DNA of 64,000 bases from Lineus longissimus (taxonomy: Eukaryota > Nemertea > Pilidiophora > Heteronemertea > Lineidae), in NCBI RefSeq assembly GCF_910592395.1, contig NC_088320.1:7068001-7132000 (forward strand), given 5' to 3'. Position 1 is the first letter of the stretch; the number at the start of each line of letters is the position of its first letter. This document shows, piece by piece, positions 32,401-41,100 of this stretch. A model generated the notes under the pieces. The model searched no databases. It saw only the letters and a list, made by a program, of their open reading frames with translations, and was not told where the DNA came from. The position numbers and the translations under genes were made by a program.

Positions 32401-34214
32401 ACTCAAATACATTTATTTTTGAGAGTGTATATCCAGGTTCGTCAGCTTGTTTTGTAATTGTCCAAAAGTTCTGCTAATCAAAATCGAAAAGCAATGACAA
32501 TGTTCTTCATTCGAAAATCAATGTTCTCCAAATCTTTTTCTGTACATTAAGACTTCATCTGTACTGCTGATTTATACAATCTCGCAAAAATCACAAAAAA
32601 CAGTGTCTTTGTCTTTTTCATTAATTACCAAGGCGGTTTTAAAAGGGGTTTTATAACTTTTTAGAAGTGAAACAATCACCCGACAAGCTGATGTTACAAA
32701 AGAAATTAAAAACCGTGCTTTTTCGCCCTTTATCTTTTAGTAACCTGCACTGTTTTAAATATGGGTTGGTGAGCTTTTTCAAACAAGATTAGGGTTGCAT
32801 ATTTGTAACAGCCGCAAGTTTTTTTTCAGAAGCTTAAAACAACATTTACATTATAAGAGTTCACCTACAGGCCTATAAAGTAAACTCGGGTCCTGAAAAT
32901 AGCATAGATGAATTGGTATTTTGAACCAAAGCCTTGTGGACATAAATACGCTATAAAACGCAGACTATACCGTAAAGAAACAAAAACAGTTTAACAAAAT
33001 TTAGGATCGAATTTTACTGGCGTTGTTAAACCTATGTATCATTGTTACCACAGACTACAGTGCACAATATTGACTCGAAAATGCCTCGTTAAATACTTTT
33101 TACCTCGATACACGTATATAAAGAGAAATTACATTTCGAGCGCTGCCAAACATTCAAATCGCGAAAATGCAAATACCCATATTTCAACTGTTAGCGACAA
33201 AAACCAACGCAAATATTTCCCTTGGCCTTCTTTGGTGTGGAGCATATTGCTCCGATGTATTATCAAAAGCTATTACTTTGTAGTAATCTGTTTTTGGTAT
33301 TATACGTTGTAGTATATAATATATCGTAAGTAAAATCGTGACACTGCCCTGTAATTTCATTCACCGTTCGATTTTTAAAAACTTCATTTTTGTTCATTAA
33401 ATTAAACATTTAAAATCAGTTTAAACTGATTTTGATCACAATGATTAATCATTATGAACTGATGCTGCAGTTGCCGTAGTCAAGTGACATAGCACAGCGC
33501 AATTACTTTTATTATATTCCTGCAGCCGCCATTACTTTCCGATTCAGCAAAAAATCTGAAGAAAAAATTGAGTTTTTTATCTTTATTTTGCTTTTGGTGG
33601 ATTTTAAAACTTCTCTCAGTTTTTTATATAGTAAAAAAATGTCGCAATTTTCTTTTCGCTAATTGAGGTAATTGAGGTTAATCGCTGAATCCGCAAAAAC
33701 CTTGCGGTATCATACTGAACTTCCAGCGGTATTGCCTCCGTAGCCTCCACCCATACCACTGAAGAAATACGTGCCTTTTTTTCTGTATATCGCGTGCCTC
33801 ACTTTACGGTGCACCTCACCCAATTTAGAGCTGATTCTGCCGTATGCAATGTACACTATCTCATTGCGGTAAAAAAGCAGCATATGGCGAACCCGATTTT
33901 CGATCACACAGACCTCTCTTACCATGGCCACTGCGCTGTTGATATGAGCTGGATTTCAAAGTAACTTCCCAGGGTTTGCCCTTTAAATCTTCTCAAGTTT
34001 CAACGAAAAGGAAATTGTGGTTAAAAACGCTACACTTGCCGGGATATCAGACCGCTGATCGAGCAATAGCGATGGTCAGTGGCATCACGCTAACTTGTTA
34101 CCATCGAAATCGAAACTTTACTTGAAGTGGAAAGAACAGTTTGTTCACTATTTCGAAACACTTACCGGCAAGCACTGAGCTGATAACCGCTAACATAATT
34201 AGAGCCAGCTTCAT
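11378..34214 (-). CDS. Gene B: MUC4-like transmembrane mucin (NIDO-AMOP-VWD-EGF-SEA-EGF-TM), 29 coding exons
   Basis: I assembled 29 coding exons by GT-AG boundaries, reading phase and domain continuity; they sum to 6468 nt (2155 aa plus stop). Right to left they are: 34166-34214, 29968-31212, 29468-29589, 28387-28704, 27315-27528, 26773-27015, 26209-26412, 25646-25848, 24578-24745, 23875-24055, 22759-22925, 22246-22369, 21645-21977, 21052-21234, 20250-20510, 19357-19479, 18877-19002, 18434-18562, 17794-17919, 17478-17603, 16753-16875, 16050-16159, 15359-15423, 14889-15061, 14134-14277, 13344-13469, 12962-13040, 11711-12611, 11378-11479. The product should be a cell-surface mucin-like glycoprotein with one membrane pass near residues 1843-1866. 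NIDO-AMOP-VWD in this order is characteristic of MUC4 and of invertebrate mucin-like proteins; a SEA domain is added here. All phases agree across the model. UTR exons are not determined. Confidence 0.85.
11711..12611 (-). CDS. Gene B exon 28: end of EGF, transmembrane helix, cytoplasmic tail
   Basis: The exon completes the EGF (CPSGYSGDNC). It then encodes a single hydrophobic helix, TIVAIVVGSVLGILAFILIT and onward (residues about 1843-1866), stopped by Arg and Lys residues. The rest is a polar tail rich in Ser, Pro, Gly and Gln (for example SGSSGMSSSDTGYGEDTP), without a recognisable enzymatic domain. The Tyr and Ser content would allow phosphorylation (inference). The phase-0 donor GTAAGTAT at 11710-11703 joins it to the last exon. 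The ORF itself reads on past this donor to a stop at 11669, so an intron-retained isoform with a different C-terminus is possible. Confidence 0.8.
12962..14277 (-). CDS. Gene B exons 25-27: juxtamembrane EGF domains
   Basis: Exons 14134-14277 (DFDEC start), 13344-13469 (DVNEC start) and 12962-13040 (DSSPCQNGGACQSDSS). The first two are calcium-binding EGF modules with symmetric phase 1. The third is half an EGF that ends in phase 2 and is completed by CPSGYSGDNC at the start of the next exon. MUC4-type mucins likewise place EGF domains just outside the membrane. All cysteines expected for the modules are visible. Confidence 0.85.
14724..14858. mobile_element. 135-bp near-perfect palindrome (foldback/MITE), copy 1
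   Basis: The sequence reads CAATAGTGAGTTTTCGC at the left and GCGAAAACTCACTATTG at the right, and the inverted match continues through the centre around GAGCTC/ATCGTGATCAGGAG. It lies in an intron of gene B, 31 bp from the donor of the exon ending at 14889. A diverged second copy is at 36781-36909. There is no coding capacity, so this is a non-autonomous foldback element or MITE. Confidence 0.65.
14889..16159 (-). CDS. Gene B exons 22-24: SEA domain split over three exons
   Basis: Exons 16050-16159, 15359-15423 (only 65 nt) and 14889-15061. The first gives TYAFTGTFSLTATFDSAL and TLAQTIEDT. The microexon gives LYSHFLTYFAATFKNATMIG. The last starts in phase 2 with SAGSTVASFSLTFGAG. Together these match the SEA fold pattern: beta strand, helices, then F-x-x-GS-x-x-x-strand. 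The Gly1650-Ser1651 bond sits where membrane mucins self-cleave. The microexon was found by requiring a length of 3n+2 and a hydrophobic SEA core. It fits both, with acceptor CCTTTTCAG and donor GTACG. The third exon also encodes a Ser/Thr-rich linker ending near the palindromic element at 14724-14858. Confidence 0.8.
15840..16010. repeat. Imperfect ATC/ATT microsatellite in an intron of gene B
   Basis: A run of CATTAT, CATTAC and TATCAT-type units, about 170 bp, lies between the exons ending at 15423 and 16050. It makes spurious Met/Ile-rich reading frames on both strands. No function is indicated. Confidence 0.85.
16753..21234 (-). CDS. Gene B exons 14-21: array of EGF and calcium-binding EGF domains
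   Basis: The exons are 21052-21234, 20250-20510 (two domains), 19357-19479, 18877-19002, 18434-18562, 17794-17919, 17478-17603 and 16753-16875. Most begin with the calcium-binding signature D-[IVT]-[DN]-E-C (DVDEC, DVNEC, DIDEC, DTDEC, INEC) and carry six cysteines with aromatic-Cys-X-Cys spacing. Every EGF exon is symmetric (phase 1-1) and most are 123-129 nt, the classic arrangement for exon shuffling and for expanding or losing modules without a frame change. Tandem calcium-binding EGFs form a stiff stalk. None of these exons is disrupted. Confidence 0.9.
18648..18692. repeat. GAC/CAA trinucleotide microsatellite
   Basis: A short (GAC)n run grading into (CAA)n lies in the intron between the exons at 18434-18562 and 18877-19002. 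No coding role is seen. Confidence 0.75.
19630..19870 (-). mobile_element. Fragment of a CR1/L2-like LINE C-terminus
   Basis: The minus strand encodes MRIEYKVINLTQKILHGRAP, then YLEQLVKYL and, after a frameshift, FDDRHFSVSSARLWNKPP. This is the characteristic end of LINE ORF2 proteins (RIxYK, then L-HG-AP-YL, then RxFSVxAxRLWN-LP). Only about 240 bp remain and the frame is broken. It lies in the gene B intron between exons 15 and 16, in the same orientation as the gene. Confidence 0.7.
21645..21977 (-). CDS. Gene B exon 13: cadherin-like/Ig-like segment plus the first half of an EGF domain
   Basis: Residues about 1080-1190. The pattern NNPPIFSTMNSTLTL and LNATDPEGGNVTFQLSG resembles the strand A-B region of cadherin-like or Ig-like folds that follow VWD in invertebrate mucin-like proteins. 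It then runs into CDCLNGGACDFSYVDE, the start of an EGF module completed in the next exon. Phase is 1-1. Many Asn-X-Ser/Thr sites cluster here. The fold assignment is by pattern only. Confidence 0.75.
22246..25848 (-). CDS. Gene B exons 8-12: von Willebrand type D domain with GDPH site
   Basis: The exons are 25646-25848, 24578-24745, 23875-24055, 22759-22925 and 22246-22369 (residues about 799-1079). The D domain opens with MWGDPHIGTLDGSSYTFNG; the GDPH motif is at residues 803-806. In MUC2, MUC4 and MUC5AC the Asp-Pro bond of GDPH is known to cleave autocatalytically, so this protein may be processed into two chains. GLLGNYD (exon 10) is the conserved VWD calcium-type loop. The junction between exons 10 and 11 creates a Trp codon. 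The exon at 22246-22369 is a short cysteine-containing linker helix region. Several N-glycosylation sequons are visible. Confidence 0.85.
22439..22640. mobile_element. 202-bp MITE with TGTAAAC...TTTTCGC terminal inverted repeats
   Basis: The left end TGTAAACAACTAAATTTTCGC and the reverse complement of the right end, TGTAAACGGCTTAATTTTCGC, are nearly the same. The interior is AT-rich with TTCGC words and has no coding. It lies in an intron of gene B. Partial relatives with the same right end occur at about 10030-10165 and 35530-35667. Confidence 0.55.
26209..27015 (-). CDS. Gene B exons 6-7: AMOP domain
   Basis: The exons 26773-27015 and 26209-26412 (residues about 650-798) carry the cysteine-rich AMOP (adhesion-associated domain in MUC4 and other proteins) signature. 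The pattern is CFSWQSQQTALIARNTCP, then YDWASGQWIREMCCYD, then SFCCVQSNYC. The QW..EMCCY segment is split across the exon junction and rejoins in phase 1. AMOP domains are found in extracellular adhesion proteins and are nearly always followed by VWD, as here. The exon donors are consensus GTAAG. Confidence 0.85.
27315..29589 (-). CDS. Gene B exons 3-5: NIDO (nidogen-like) domain
   Basis: The exons are 29468-29589, 28387-28704 and 27315-27528 (residues about 432-649). Landmarks of the NIDO extracellular domain are DGVYLPGGMPFG, STNGFVVF, PLIAPYWTDLDAR, LAVVVTWPEVPPYP and, in the last exon, NTTFWRQ-like and VGIGYTS segments; NIDO domains typically carry an IAPFW-type motif and a VTW core. In MUC4 and nidogens this domain lies N-terminal to AMOP or EGF/G2 modules. 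Phases run 1-0, 0-0, 0-1. Asn-X-Ser/Thr sites are present (NFNSS, NMT). The exact ligand is unknown. Confidence 0.85.
29728..29958. mobile_element. 231-bp MITE with ACACTCTTA terminal inverted repeats, adjacent to a splice donor
   Basis: The left end is ACACTCTTATAAATAAGGGG and the right end is the inverted counterpart (ACACTCTTAAAATAAAGGTTT on the other strand). The interior carries internal inverted matches. It stops about 8 bp from the gene B exon 2 donor. A more diverged relative may lie at about 32185-32428. Confidence 0.55.
29968..31212 (-). CDS. Gene B exon 2: Ser/Tyr-rich mucin-like repeats followed by an EGF domain
   Basis: This exon covers residues 17-431. It starts with five 93-bp units (31 residues each, unit starts near 30721, 30814, 30907, 31000 and 31093) containing YSLPSMSSSSSFDLPSMS, which are dense in Ser. 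Then come about four to five 60-bp units (near 30337-30600) encoding TGFTYSSYSTSGSSYSSYPT. A Thr/Ser stretch leads into an EGF domain (CLNGATCTTG, then CTCATGYSGDTC). Ser density suggests O-glycosylation, which is inference. The donor is GTAAGT, phase 1. Compared with gene A, the 93-bp unit is expanded here and the 60-bp unit is expanded there. A 231-bp inverted-repeat element ends only about 8 bp beyond the donor. Confidence 0.85.
31213..34165 (-). other. Gene B intron 1 (about 2.95 kb)
   Basis: The right and left parts match gene A intron 1. Positions 31628-31712 contain the second tRNA-like sequence, and about 32185-32428 contains a possible relative of the MITE at 29728-29958. Positions 33709-34105 have no counterpart in gene A and look inserted. 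That segment contains a 73-codon minus-strand frame (33710-33931) ending [16 protein letters not shown], whose end is shared with the inverted-repeat element at 38514-38830. I see no additional gene B exon. Confidence 0.5.
31628..31712 (+). repeat. tRNA-like (SINE-head-like) sequence, copy 2
   Basis: The duplicate of 4395-4480, with GCGTAGGCGGTAGGACCGC and a B-box-like CGGGTTTGAAAG. The T-loop is mutated relative to copy 1. It moved with the segmental duplication rather than by independent insertion. Confidence 0.3.
34166..34214 (-). CDS. Gene B exon 1: signal peptide
   Basis: The ATG is at 34214-34212. The exon encodes MKLALIMLAVISSVLA and ends in phase 1 before a GTAAG donor at 34165-34161. 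The hydrophobic core followed by Val-Leu-Ala fits signal peptidase cleavage. It joins the exon starting at 31212 to give Ala-Asp-Ser-Ser. The same exon in gene A (8195-8243) differs by one residue at position 14. This exon is shorter than the 50-codon ORF threshold commonly used, so it is easily missed by gene callers. Confidence 0.75.
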
Positions 34215-34265
34215 CGTGATAGTGGTTTTCTATCCACGTATGGCGAAAATTAATCGTGTGTCCTT

Positions 34266-34272
34266 CTTTATA
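34266..34272 (-). promoter_or_regulatory. TATA-like box of gene B
   Basis: The minus strand reads TATAAAG 52 bp upstream of the start codon. It is embedded in sequence kept in the gene A duplicate (8296-8302). The downstream 5' leader would be about 25 nt. No other promoter element was identified with confidence. Confidence 0.45.
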
Positions 34273-36780
34273 TCAAACGGCGTTGCTTTTTACACAAAAA
34301 CTCAAATTCGTTACAGAGTTCTTGGCCACAATTTTTAGCTTTTCAGAAGGCGGCTTTCTTCGTGTCTCGCTTTATATCGACTGCGCTAGGTCTGGAAGTT
34401 CAACGTTCTTGTTATTCTAAGTAAGAATTGAACATGCTGCTTAGCATAATTAAATCATTGACAAGTCTTACGCATTAGGCTTGAAATAATTTCATTTCAC
34501 CTTAAGATTATCAGACTTTCTTGCAGAATATGTCTCGTTGGACAGGTCATTGCCTGGGTTCGAGTAAATTTGATATGGAATAGAAAATACAGTTGGAAAG
34601 ACTTAGCTATACTCTAAAAATAATGCGGTAGCATTTAGGCCTACCTATAAGATTAGCTAAGGGCTGTATGGTCCTATTATGGCTTACTTTCACGGAAGCT
34701 AGAAGGTTTAGCTATTTTCAAATGCGTAAACAGATTAAGTATCATTGTTTATTGGACACAAAGACAAAAATACGACATTCTTAGATATATTATGTAAGAA
34801 GACTGGACTTGTTTGATGAAATAGTCTGGTTACTCTAAGATAAAATGGAATTAGGTCAGAATTATCGTCAGGATTTGCGTTAGCAAATAATCAACTACAC
34901 GTATCATTTATAACACTTTCATTGTGTGTGGGGGAGGGGTGCGAGCGTGTGTTAATGCGCGCACTGTGCGTGTCCGTCCGTTGTCAGTCGCATCTCAAAA
35001 CTTGGTTCCTGCGCCAAGCTACACATGTGACCTGCTTGGTAGCTTTGGTAACAATGACGTCATCCCTTAGCCTCAGATACCCAGGTCATGGTGAAATTGA
35101 CCTTACAAAGGTCACGATACCATTTAAATAGAAATACTATTTTACCACCAATAAGACTGCTTCTTCGCCAACGAGAGAACTACATGTAGTAACAAGTTCC
35201 ATTCCTGTGTTCATGGTCCCTAGCAAGGTACTGGAATCACTGGCTTGGACTCGCTCAGTCTCTGTCATTGTGATAAGGTACAACCTGGGCGGAAGTTTAG
35301 GAGACCAGGGATATAATGTGCCTATTCGCCACCATGCACCGCCACATGTATATCATCAGACTCTATGCTGATCTCTTATAGCGATTTTCGCAAGTGTTGT
35401 AAAGTGGCTTTGGACATGGGTTGTGAATTTAAGTTACGCCAACGATCACATTGCGTTTTGGTGAAGTCTTTCTTGCAGTTGGGTGATTTTTAAGCACTGA
35501 GTTTCAGTAAATTCGTATGCTAAAGATCAGTGGTCAAGGTCAAAGTCAAACAGCAAATTTCTTAGTGGTTTTTCCGAAGTTACTTTTCGCGATTTTAATG
35601 TTCGTGAATCAAGGATATTCGCAAAGTTCACAAAAATAAAACGCCTACGAATAATTAGCGGTTTACAGTAACAGAAGCGAATTGGTGGTGGAAGCGCGAC
35701 ATCCATTTTGAACGGTTTGAACAAAGTTCTGCAGCTTTAGAAGGGGAACAAAATTTTAAGTTTAGATTGCCCAGCCTGGTTAACAGTTCTTTAATCTGAA
35801 TTTAAAAGCCTGGAATAATAAAGCCTGGACTGTTTTACTGTAGTCCAGGAAATCAACAAACATTGAGAACAAATAACATTCCAAATATTAGAAACTGCAA
35901 ACGACTTTCTCAGAGATTTCCAAGACTCGTTACAACTTGATTACAAATATGTTATTTACAGTGTTCGTCGAGACGTTCAGCAGATTTATTCTAAATCTTG
36001 GATCGCGTCATCTTAAATCCGTCTTAGTTGTCATGGTGCCCGGTAAATAGTGATAAACAATGCATTATAAAACCCACGAAAAGCCTGAAACCTTTCTTCC
36101 TTGTACATCTATGAAAAGGGGTGCGCGGCCCTTATAATTTAAACAAACACACGTTGAGCTCTTATGACGTCTGTGTATCCCAGGGTTGTTTTCACTGACA
36201 CGACCTTTAAGCACTTTCCGAGTATTTCATGGCAAGAGAAAATATTGATGATATATTCGTTCATTTAATCATTGACTGTATACTGGTTCCACTTACCAAT
36301 AAGATCTTAATTTCTTTCCTAAGATTAACTTTACATACACCAGGCTTATTATCTATTCATATATGTAGGAGAGGCCACACAATACAACAGGCATCATCAA
36401 TTTCCGTGCTCATTTCCACTCATAAATCAAGGCCTATGGGATGACATCACGTTTGAAACACATTCAGAACAGACCAAACCCCTAACCACACCAAGTGATA
36501 TCACAGGTGGGCCTGTTCAATGGAAATTATCATCAGTGCTGGGCATTACTGGTAAAAAATAATTCTTGGCGGCCATATTCTGGACTGTTAATCTTAGAAA
36601 AGAAATTACAGTATATAGCTTACATGTGGACAGAATGGCTCGTCTCGGGCAATTTTCGTCATGATCAAGAGCAAATGGCAAAAACATGAAAATGAGTCCA
36701 AGAATCTTGCAGGTTTTAATTCTTCCCAAATTGAAATTGCAGAGCAGGTTTCACTTTACCCCGGCGCCGAAAATCATAAT

Positions 36781-36909
36781 AGAGAGTTTTCGCAACGCCA
36801 CCGAAACGCCAACGCCAACGCCTACCCCATTGTTCGAGCTCCTGATCACGATGTCGAACAATGGGACATGCGTTCGCGCTGGCGTTTCGGGGATTTGCGA
36901 AAAGTCACT
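36781..36909. mobile_element. Foldback/MITE palindrome, copy 2
   Basis: Arms AGAGTTTTCGC and GCGAAAAGTCACT flank an inverted GAAACGCCAACGCC/GCGCTGGCGTTTC pair around the centre GAGCTCCTGATCACGATGTCG, which is also the centre of the copy at 14724-14858. The two copies differ mainly in arm point changes. Confidence 0.6.
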
Positions 36910-37074
36910 TCCCCAATTCGCATGAGATGATTAGAAACCCAAAAAGGCGCTGCACTTTTCTTCCTTCTACATGCATGTATGGAAAGCATGCCGACCCGTT
37001 GTGCGTCGGTATCCCTCCAAGTTAGCCCCGACGTACACTCCGGACGTAGAGAGTCGGCGTGGCCTGGTCGTCCC

Positions 37075-37499
37075 TGCAATAAGAATTAATAATGCATTTT
37101 CCTTTAGTTTTCGCGTGGTGCGGTTCGGAGATCACCAAAGCAATTGACCAATGAGAGGCTTTGTTTTCATTTACATCAAGCACGTGGCCTAGAAATCACG
37201 GGAATCAACTTGTAACTGAATGAAGTTTTTTGAAGCGAGATCACGCAGCAGGTTCCCCCCCCCCCCCCCCAAAAAAAAAACCAACCTGCAATAAGAATTA
37301 ATAATGCATTTTCCTTTAGTTTTCGCGTGGTGCGGTTCGGAGATCACCAAAGCAATTGACCAATGAGAGGCTTTGTTTTCATTTACATCAAGCACGTGGC
37401 CTAGAAATCACGGGAATCAACTTGTAACTGAATGAATTTTTTTGAAGCGAGATCACGCAGCAGGTTGCCCCCCCCCCAAAAAAAAACAACCTGTGCCTG
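37075..37499. repeat. 212-bp tandem duplication with homopolymer junctions
   Basis: Two nearly identical copies start at 37075 and 37287. Each begins TGCAATAAGAATTAATAATG, contains GACCAATGAGAG (a CCAAT word) and AGCACGTGG (a CACGTG E-box), and ends in a poly-C run followed by poly-A. The homopolymer lengths differ between copies. The CCAAT and E-box words may be coincidental. Confidence 0.85.
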
Positions 37500-38141
37500 A
37501 ATTGAGATCCCGGATAATAAGAGTTACTTGCCCTAATGCAGTAATAAAGAGATACTGAATAAATCTGTAATTATCTGACAGTGATTGCACACCACATCAC
37601 CCATCCCCCATCCTACCCCACCCTTAGCACGGACACTAACCAGGCGGGTTAACTTACTCTCTCATTCACGACCACATCTTGCGCAGTACAAATTATTCCC
37701 GCCCAAAAAATTGGGAAATTTCTCGCCCAGGAGCCTGGTTTGTCTCAGCACCGATAGTGGCGCTCGTCCGCGGGCACATCCCTCCTCGATCTGTCTGCGA
37801 GAATTTAATCTTTGGCCTACCATCAGAAGGCCTCAGGTTAGGCCTATATAGGAGTTACTGAATTCCAATAAACAAGTAAAGACACTTTACAATATTGAAA
37901 TATTTTTATTCATGTAGCATCCTTGACTAGTCAGTCATATTGTATCATTATATATACCGGTATATATACCTCATGAAATTTTTGTTATGTGTGTAGGTCA
38001 ACTCAAGAACCTCAGTACAACACTCAGTGTCTCAAGGCCTAACACTCAATACATCAATGTACCTCCTGAGAAAAACAAAATCATTACATCTAATGACGTT
38101 CGAGTTACAGTACATTATCGTCATGTATATCAAAACAGTTA

Positions 38142-41100
38142 TCAAGACTTCCCACACCTCAGGAGTGGATAACTTTCACAAGTCAACCGCACAGCATCAT
38201 CCAATTTCACCAATGGGCGATATCCCAATTCTTTCTTGGCCCTCTCGCAGCTATAGTAGTGCGCAGTCCCGGCCAGTCTTACCCTCATTGGGCTAAATGT
38301 TGGCCTGATTGTAACGAACGGCTTGAGCAGGAAACAGAAGAGTGCGACGACGTAGGATATGAGCAGGATCAGTGTGTACGGCAGGGGGAACCTTGGAGCG
38401 GGGTAACCGAGGCCTTGGAGGATCTTCCCAATGAACGTCCAGAAGTATATCGGCTCGTCATTGGTGATGTGGTATGCCTGTCAAGAAATGTTAAAATTCA
38501 AGATTACTTATAACATACTGTTCCGGCGGCATTGCCTCCGTAGCCTCTTGACGCCGTGCGTTGTCTGGAACCTGAGCAATGTCAATACATTGAGGGCCCG
38601 GATTCAGGGTTAAGATGACTTGGGCTATAACTGACACTCTGAAAATGCAATTGAATCAGATACAGCCTCTCTAAGCTTGTCTGTGTGAGAAAGTTCAGAC
38701 ACGATTGTACTTTGGCCCTAGCATAAAACCAGTGATGTAAAACCCATCTTGACCCTCAATGTATTGACATTGCTCAGCTTCCCGACAACGCACGTATGGG
38801 TGGAGGCAATACCGCTGGAAGTTCAGTATGTGTAAAGCCTTGTATGATCCGAAACTGTTGATAAGTCAATTGGTTTTAATCCAATACAACACGGCACTAA
38901 CCTTTCCACATGCCACCTTTCCTGCACCAAGATTCTCTGCTGCAAGTATATGGCCATGCACGACGTTGTCTACGTAGGTGAAGTCTACAGTGTTCTTACC
39001 AAATCTGAAAGCGAAATGGAGTTATTTCAGCATACTAAATCAGTCGGAAAGGGAAAAGTAACAAAGTTTACAGCATATAAGTCAATAGTGTTCCCTCCCC
39101 AAATCTGAAAGGGAAATTCATTAATGTTCAGAGTATACCAAATCTGAGACTGAAATGCACTTAAGCCTACAGTATGCTTATCAAATAATCTGAAAGAGAA
39201 ATGAAATGACGACCACAGCTACAGGCGGTCATGGCATCTATAAAACCATATACCATAATCCGCTTTAATACAATAGGGCCGGACACTCTTTCCGGGGGGG
39301 GGGGGGCATTTTTTCTTCTACCGCAGCCAGACAATATGTCAAAAATCCATATCATGAACTAAACATTACTGTCAACTCAACCAGGAGCTTTACTGCCAAA
39401 GGGAAACGGCTTCTGGCTGATATCGACAGCATGTAATACCAGTACCAACAGTCTGAGGAGGTCGACTCACCCAATTGTAAATTTCATCTTGCCAGCCCTT
39501 GCTGCTTCTATGGCAGTAGGGACCATTTGTGGATCTCTGGGGCCAAATATACCGTGAGGGCGGATTGCTACGGTGTGGAAGTCTGAGCTATTAGCTGCCA
39601 AGACAACCTGAAATGAACAGAAAATAAAGTTTACTGTACACCAAGCTATTTAGGTGGGGGCCGTTATCCGCTCTCCACCTACGTGCCTGTAATCTGAGAT
39701 GTAATGGTAAATGGTATACTCATCCTGAGATACAGGTTTTGAAACCCTTACTCCGTACATCGTAAATATCGAATATTGACAACAACTCAGGAATGTGGTA
39801 TATAAGGAAAACTTGACACAACTCACCTTTTCCTGGAGTATTTTGGTTTCTGTGTAATAGTCTTGAGGGGTTTCTGCATATGGCCAGTCCTCTGTCGCAT
39901 TATGGATATCAACGCCTCCATACAAAACACTGCAACTACTCGTTAGTATCAATTTCTGAAATTGAACAGTTGAAATCATAAGTTTAAAGGTAAATGCTGT
40001 CAGTGTTCACTGTACTGTCTTGTGGCAAAGGTAAATAGAAATACATGTATACATTGCAACAGTGCATTTATTATGCACGCAGATTCCCTGAAATTTGACA
40101 TTTATAACACGTGTACATGTCAAATTTATCTGTAAACAAGTGTACACGATACCGTTATAATTCATATGCAGTAGGATATTCAAGTTCAATTTTCAAATTG
40201 TTAAACGAAGAGAGTTGGCTTTTAAGAGACCGAAGCTTCTTGGAGAGTTGGTCCCTTGGCTTAACACCCTCAAGTATAATAAAGGAAGACATTTTTATTA
40301 AGAGAAATATAATTCATTTTCCAATCCTGTTATCGCTTGTAAATTGTAGCATGGGGGTGGAGTCAGCTTCACACCAATACAAATTTAGAAGTACCAGCCC
40401 CTATCACTCCAAAATATTTACGCGTAGTAGTTAACTTACATTCACGCCGGCCTCTTTGCATGCTTCAATTATGCTTTTTGTTCCTTCATAATTGACACGG
40501 TAGAATAAAGCCTTGTTGTCACTAGATGGCGGTGGTGATGCAACGTGGAAGACGGCATCGACTCCTTGGAGGGCAGGCAGCAAATCCTCAAAAAAGAACG
40601 GGTAATCCATTTTTATTAAAGAATACTCATGTGGTTATCTCATGATTGAATAGGGCATGGCATTTTCGTTTCAGAATCAGTATCGCCAGTATTGTTTTCT
40701 CTATAGGGGATAACATTTATATTTCAGAATAGGAAAGATGTTATTAATAGGGCATTCATTGTAGCATTTATATTTTTCAGAATAGGAAATATGCTGATTT
40801 AAAAAAGCGTAGCATTTATATTTCAAAATAGGAAATATGCTTATTTAACATGGCATATTTTTTTTAGAATAGGCACAGTGTAAATACTTTATTAAATAGA
40901 GGATAGCATTTATGCTTTGAAATATAGACACAGGTTTTTCTTTGTTAAATAAGGGATACCGTTTATATTTTAGCATAGATATGGTGTTTTCCTCATAAGA
41001 TAGGGTATAGCATTTATATTTCAGAAAAAGGCATGGCTGTGCTTTCTTTATTGAATATTGAAAACCATTTTTATTTAAGAACAAGCAGTGTATTTTCTTT

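Larger units (their letters stand above)
30590..35670. repeat. Segmental duplication, gene B copy (partner 3780-10150)
   Basis: Long stretches align with 3780-10150 in the same orientation: exon 2 5' part, splice site, intron 1 segments, signal exon, TATA box and about 1.4 kb upstream. The gene A copy is longer because of the LINE-containing insertion (about 4735-7086). This copy has a private insertion at 33709-34105. It records a head-to-tail duplication of the mucin gene. Confidence 0.8.
35671..38141. other. Intergenic region between the gene B promoter and the NSDHL-like gene
   Basis: No coding region is supported. It contains a foldback element (36781-36909), a 212-bp tandem duplication (37075-37499) with poly-C/poly-A tracts, and GC-rich sequence near 37740-37860 with TATATAGG near 37850. 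A (TATA)-rich stretch lies near 37955. Confidence 0.5.

Noticed and set aside
36661-36930. Plus-strand frames rich in Thr-Pro near 36.7-36.9 kb
   Set aside because: They are translations of the palindromic element and its flank.
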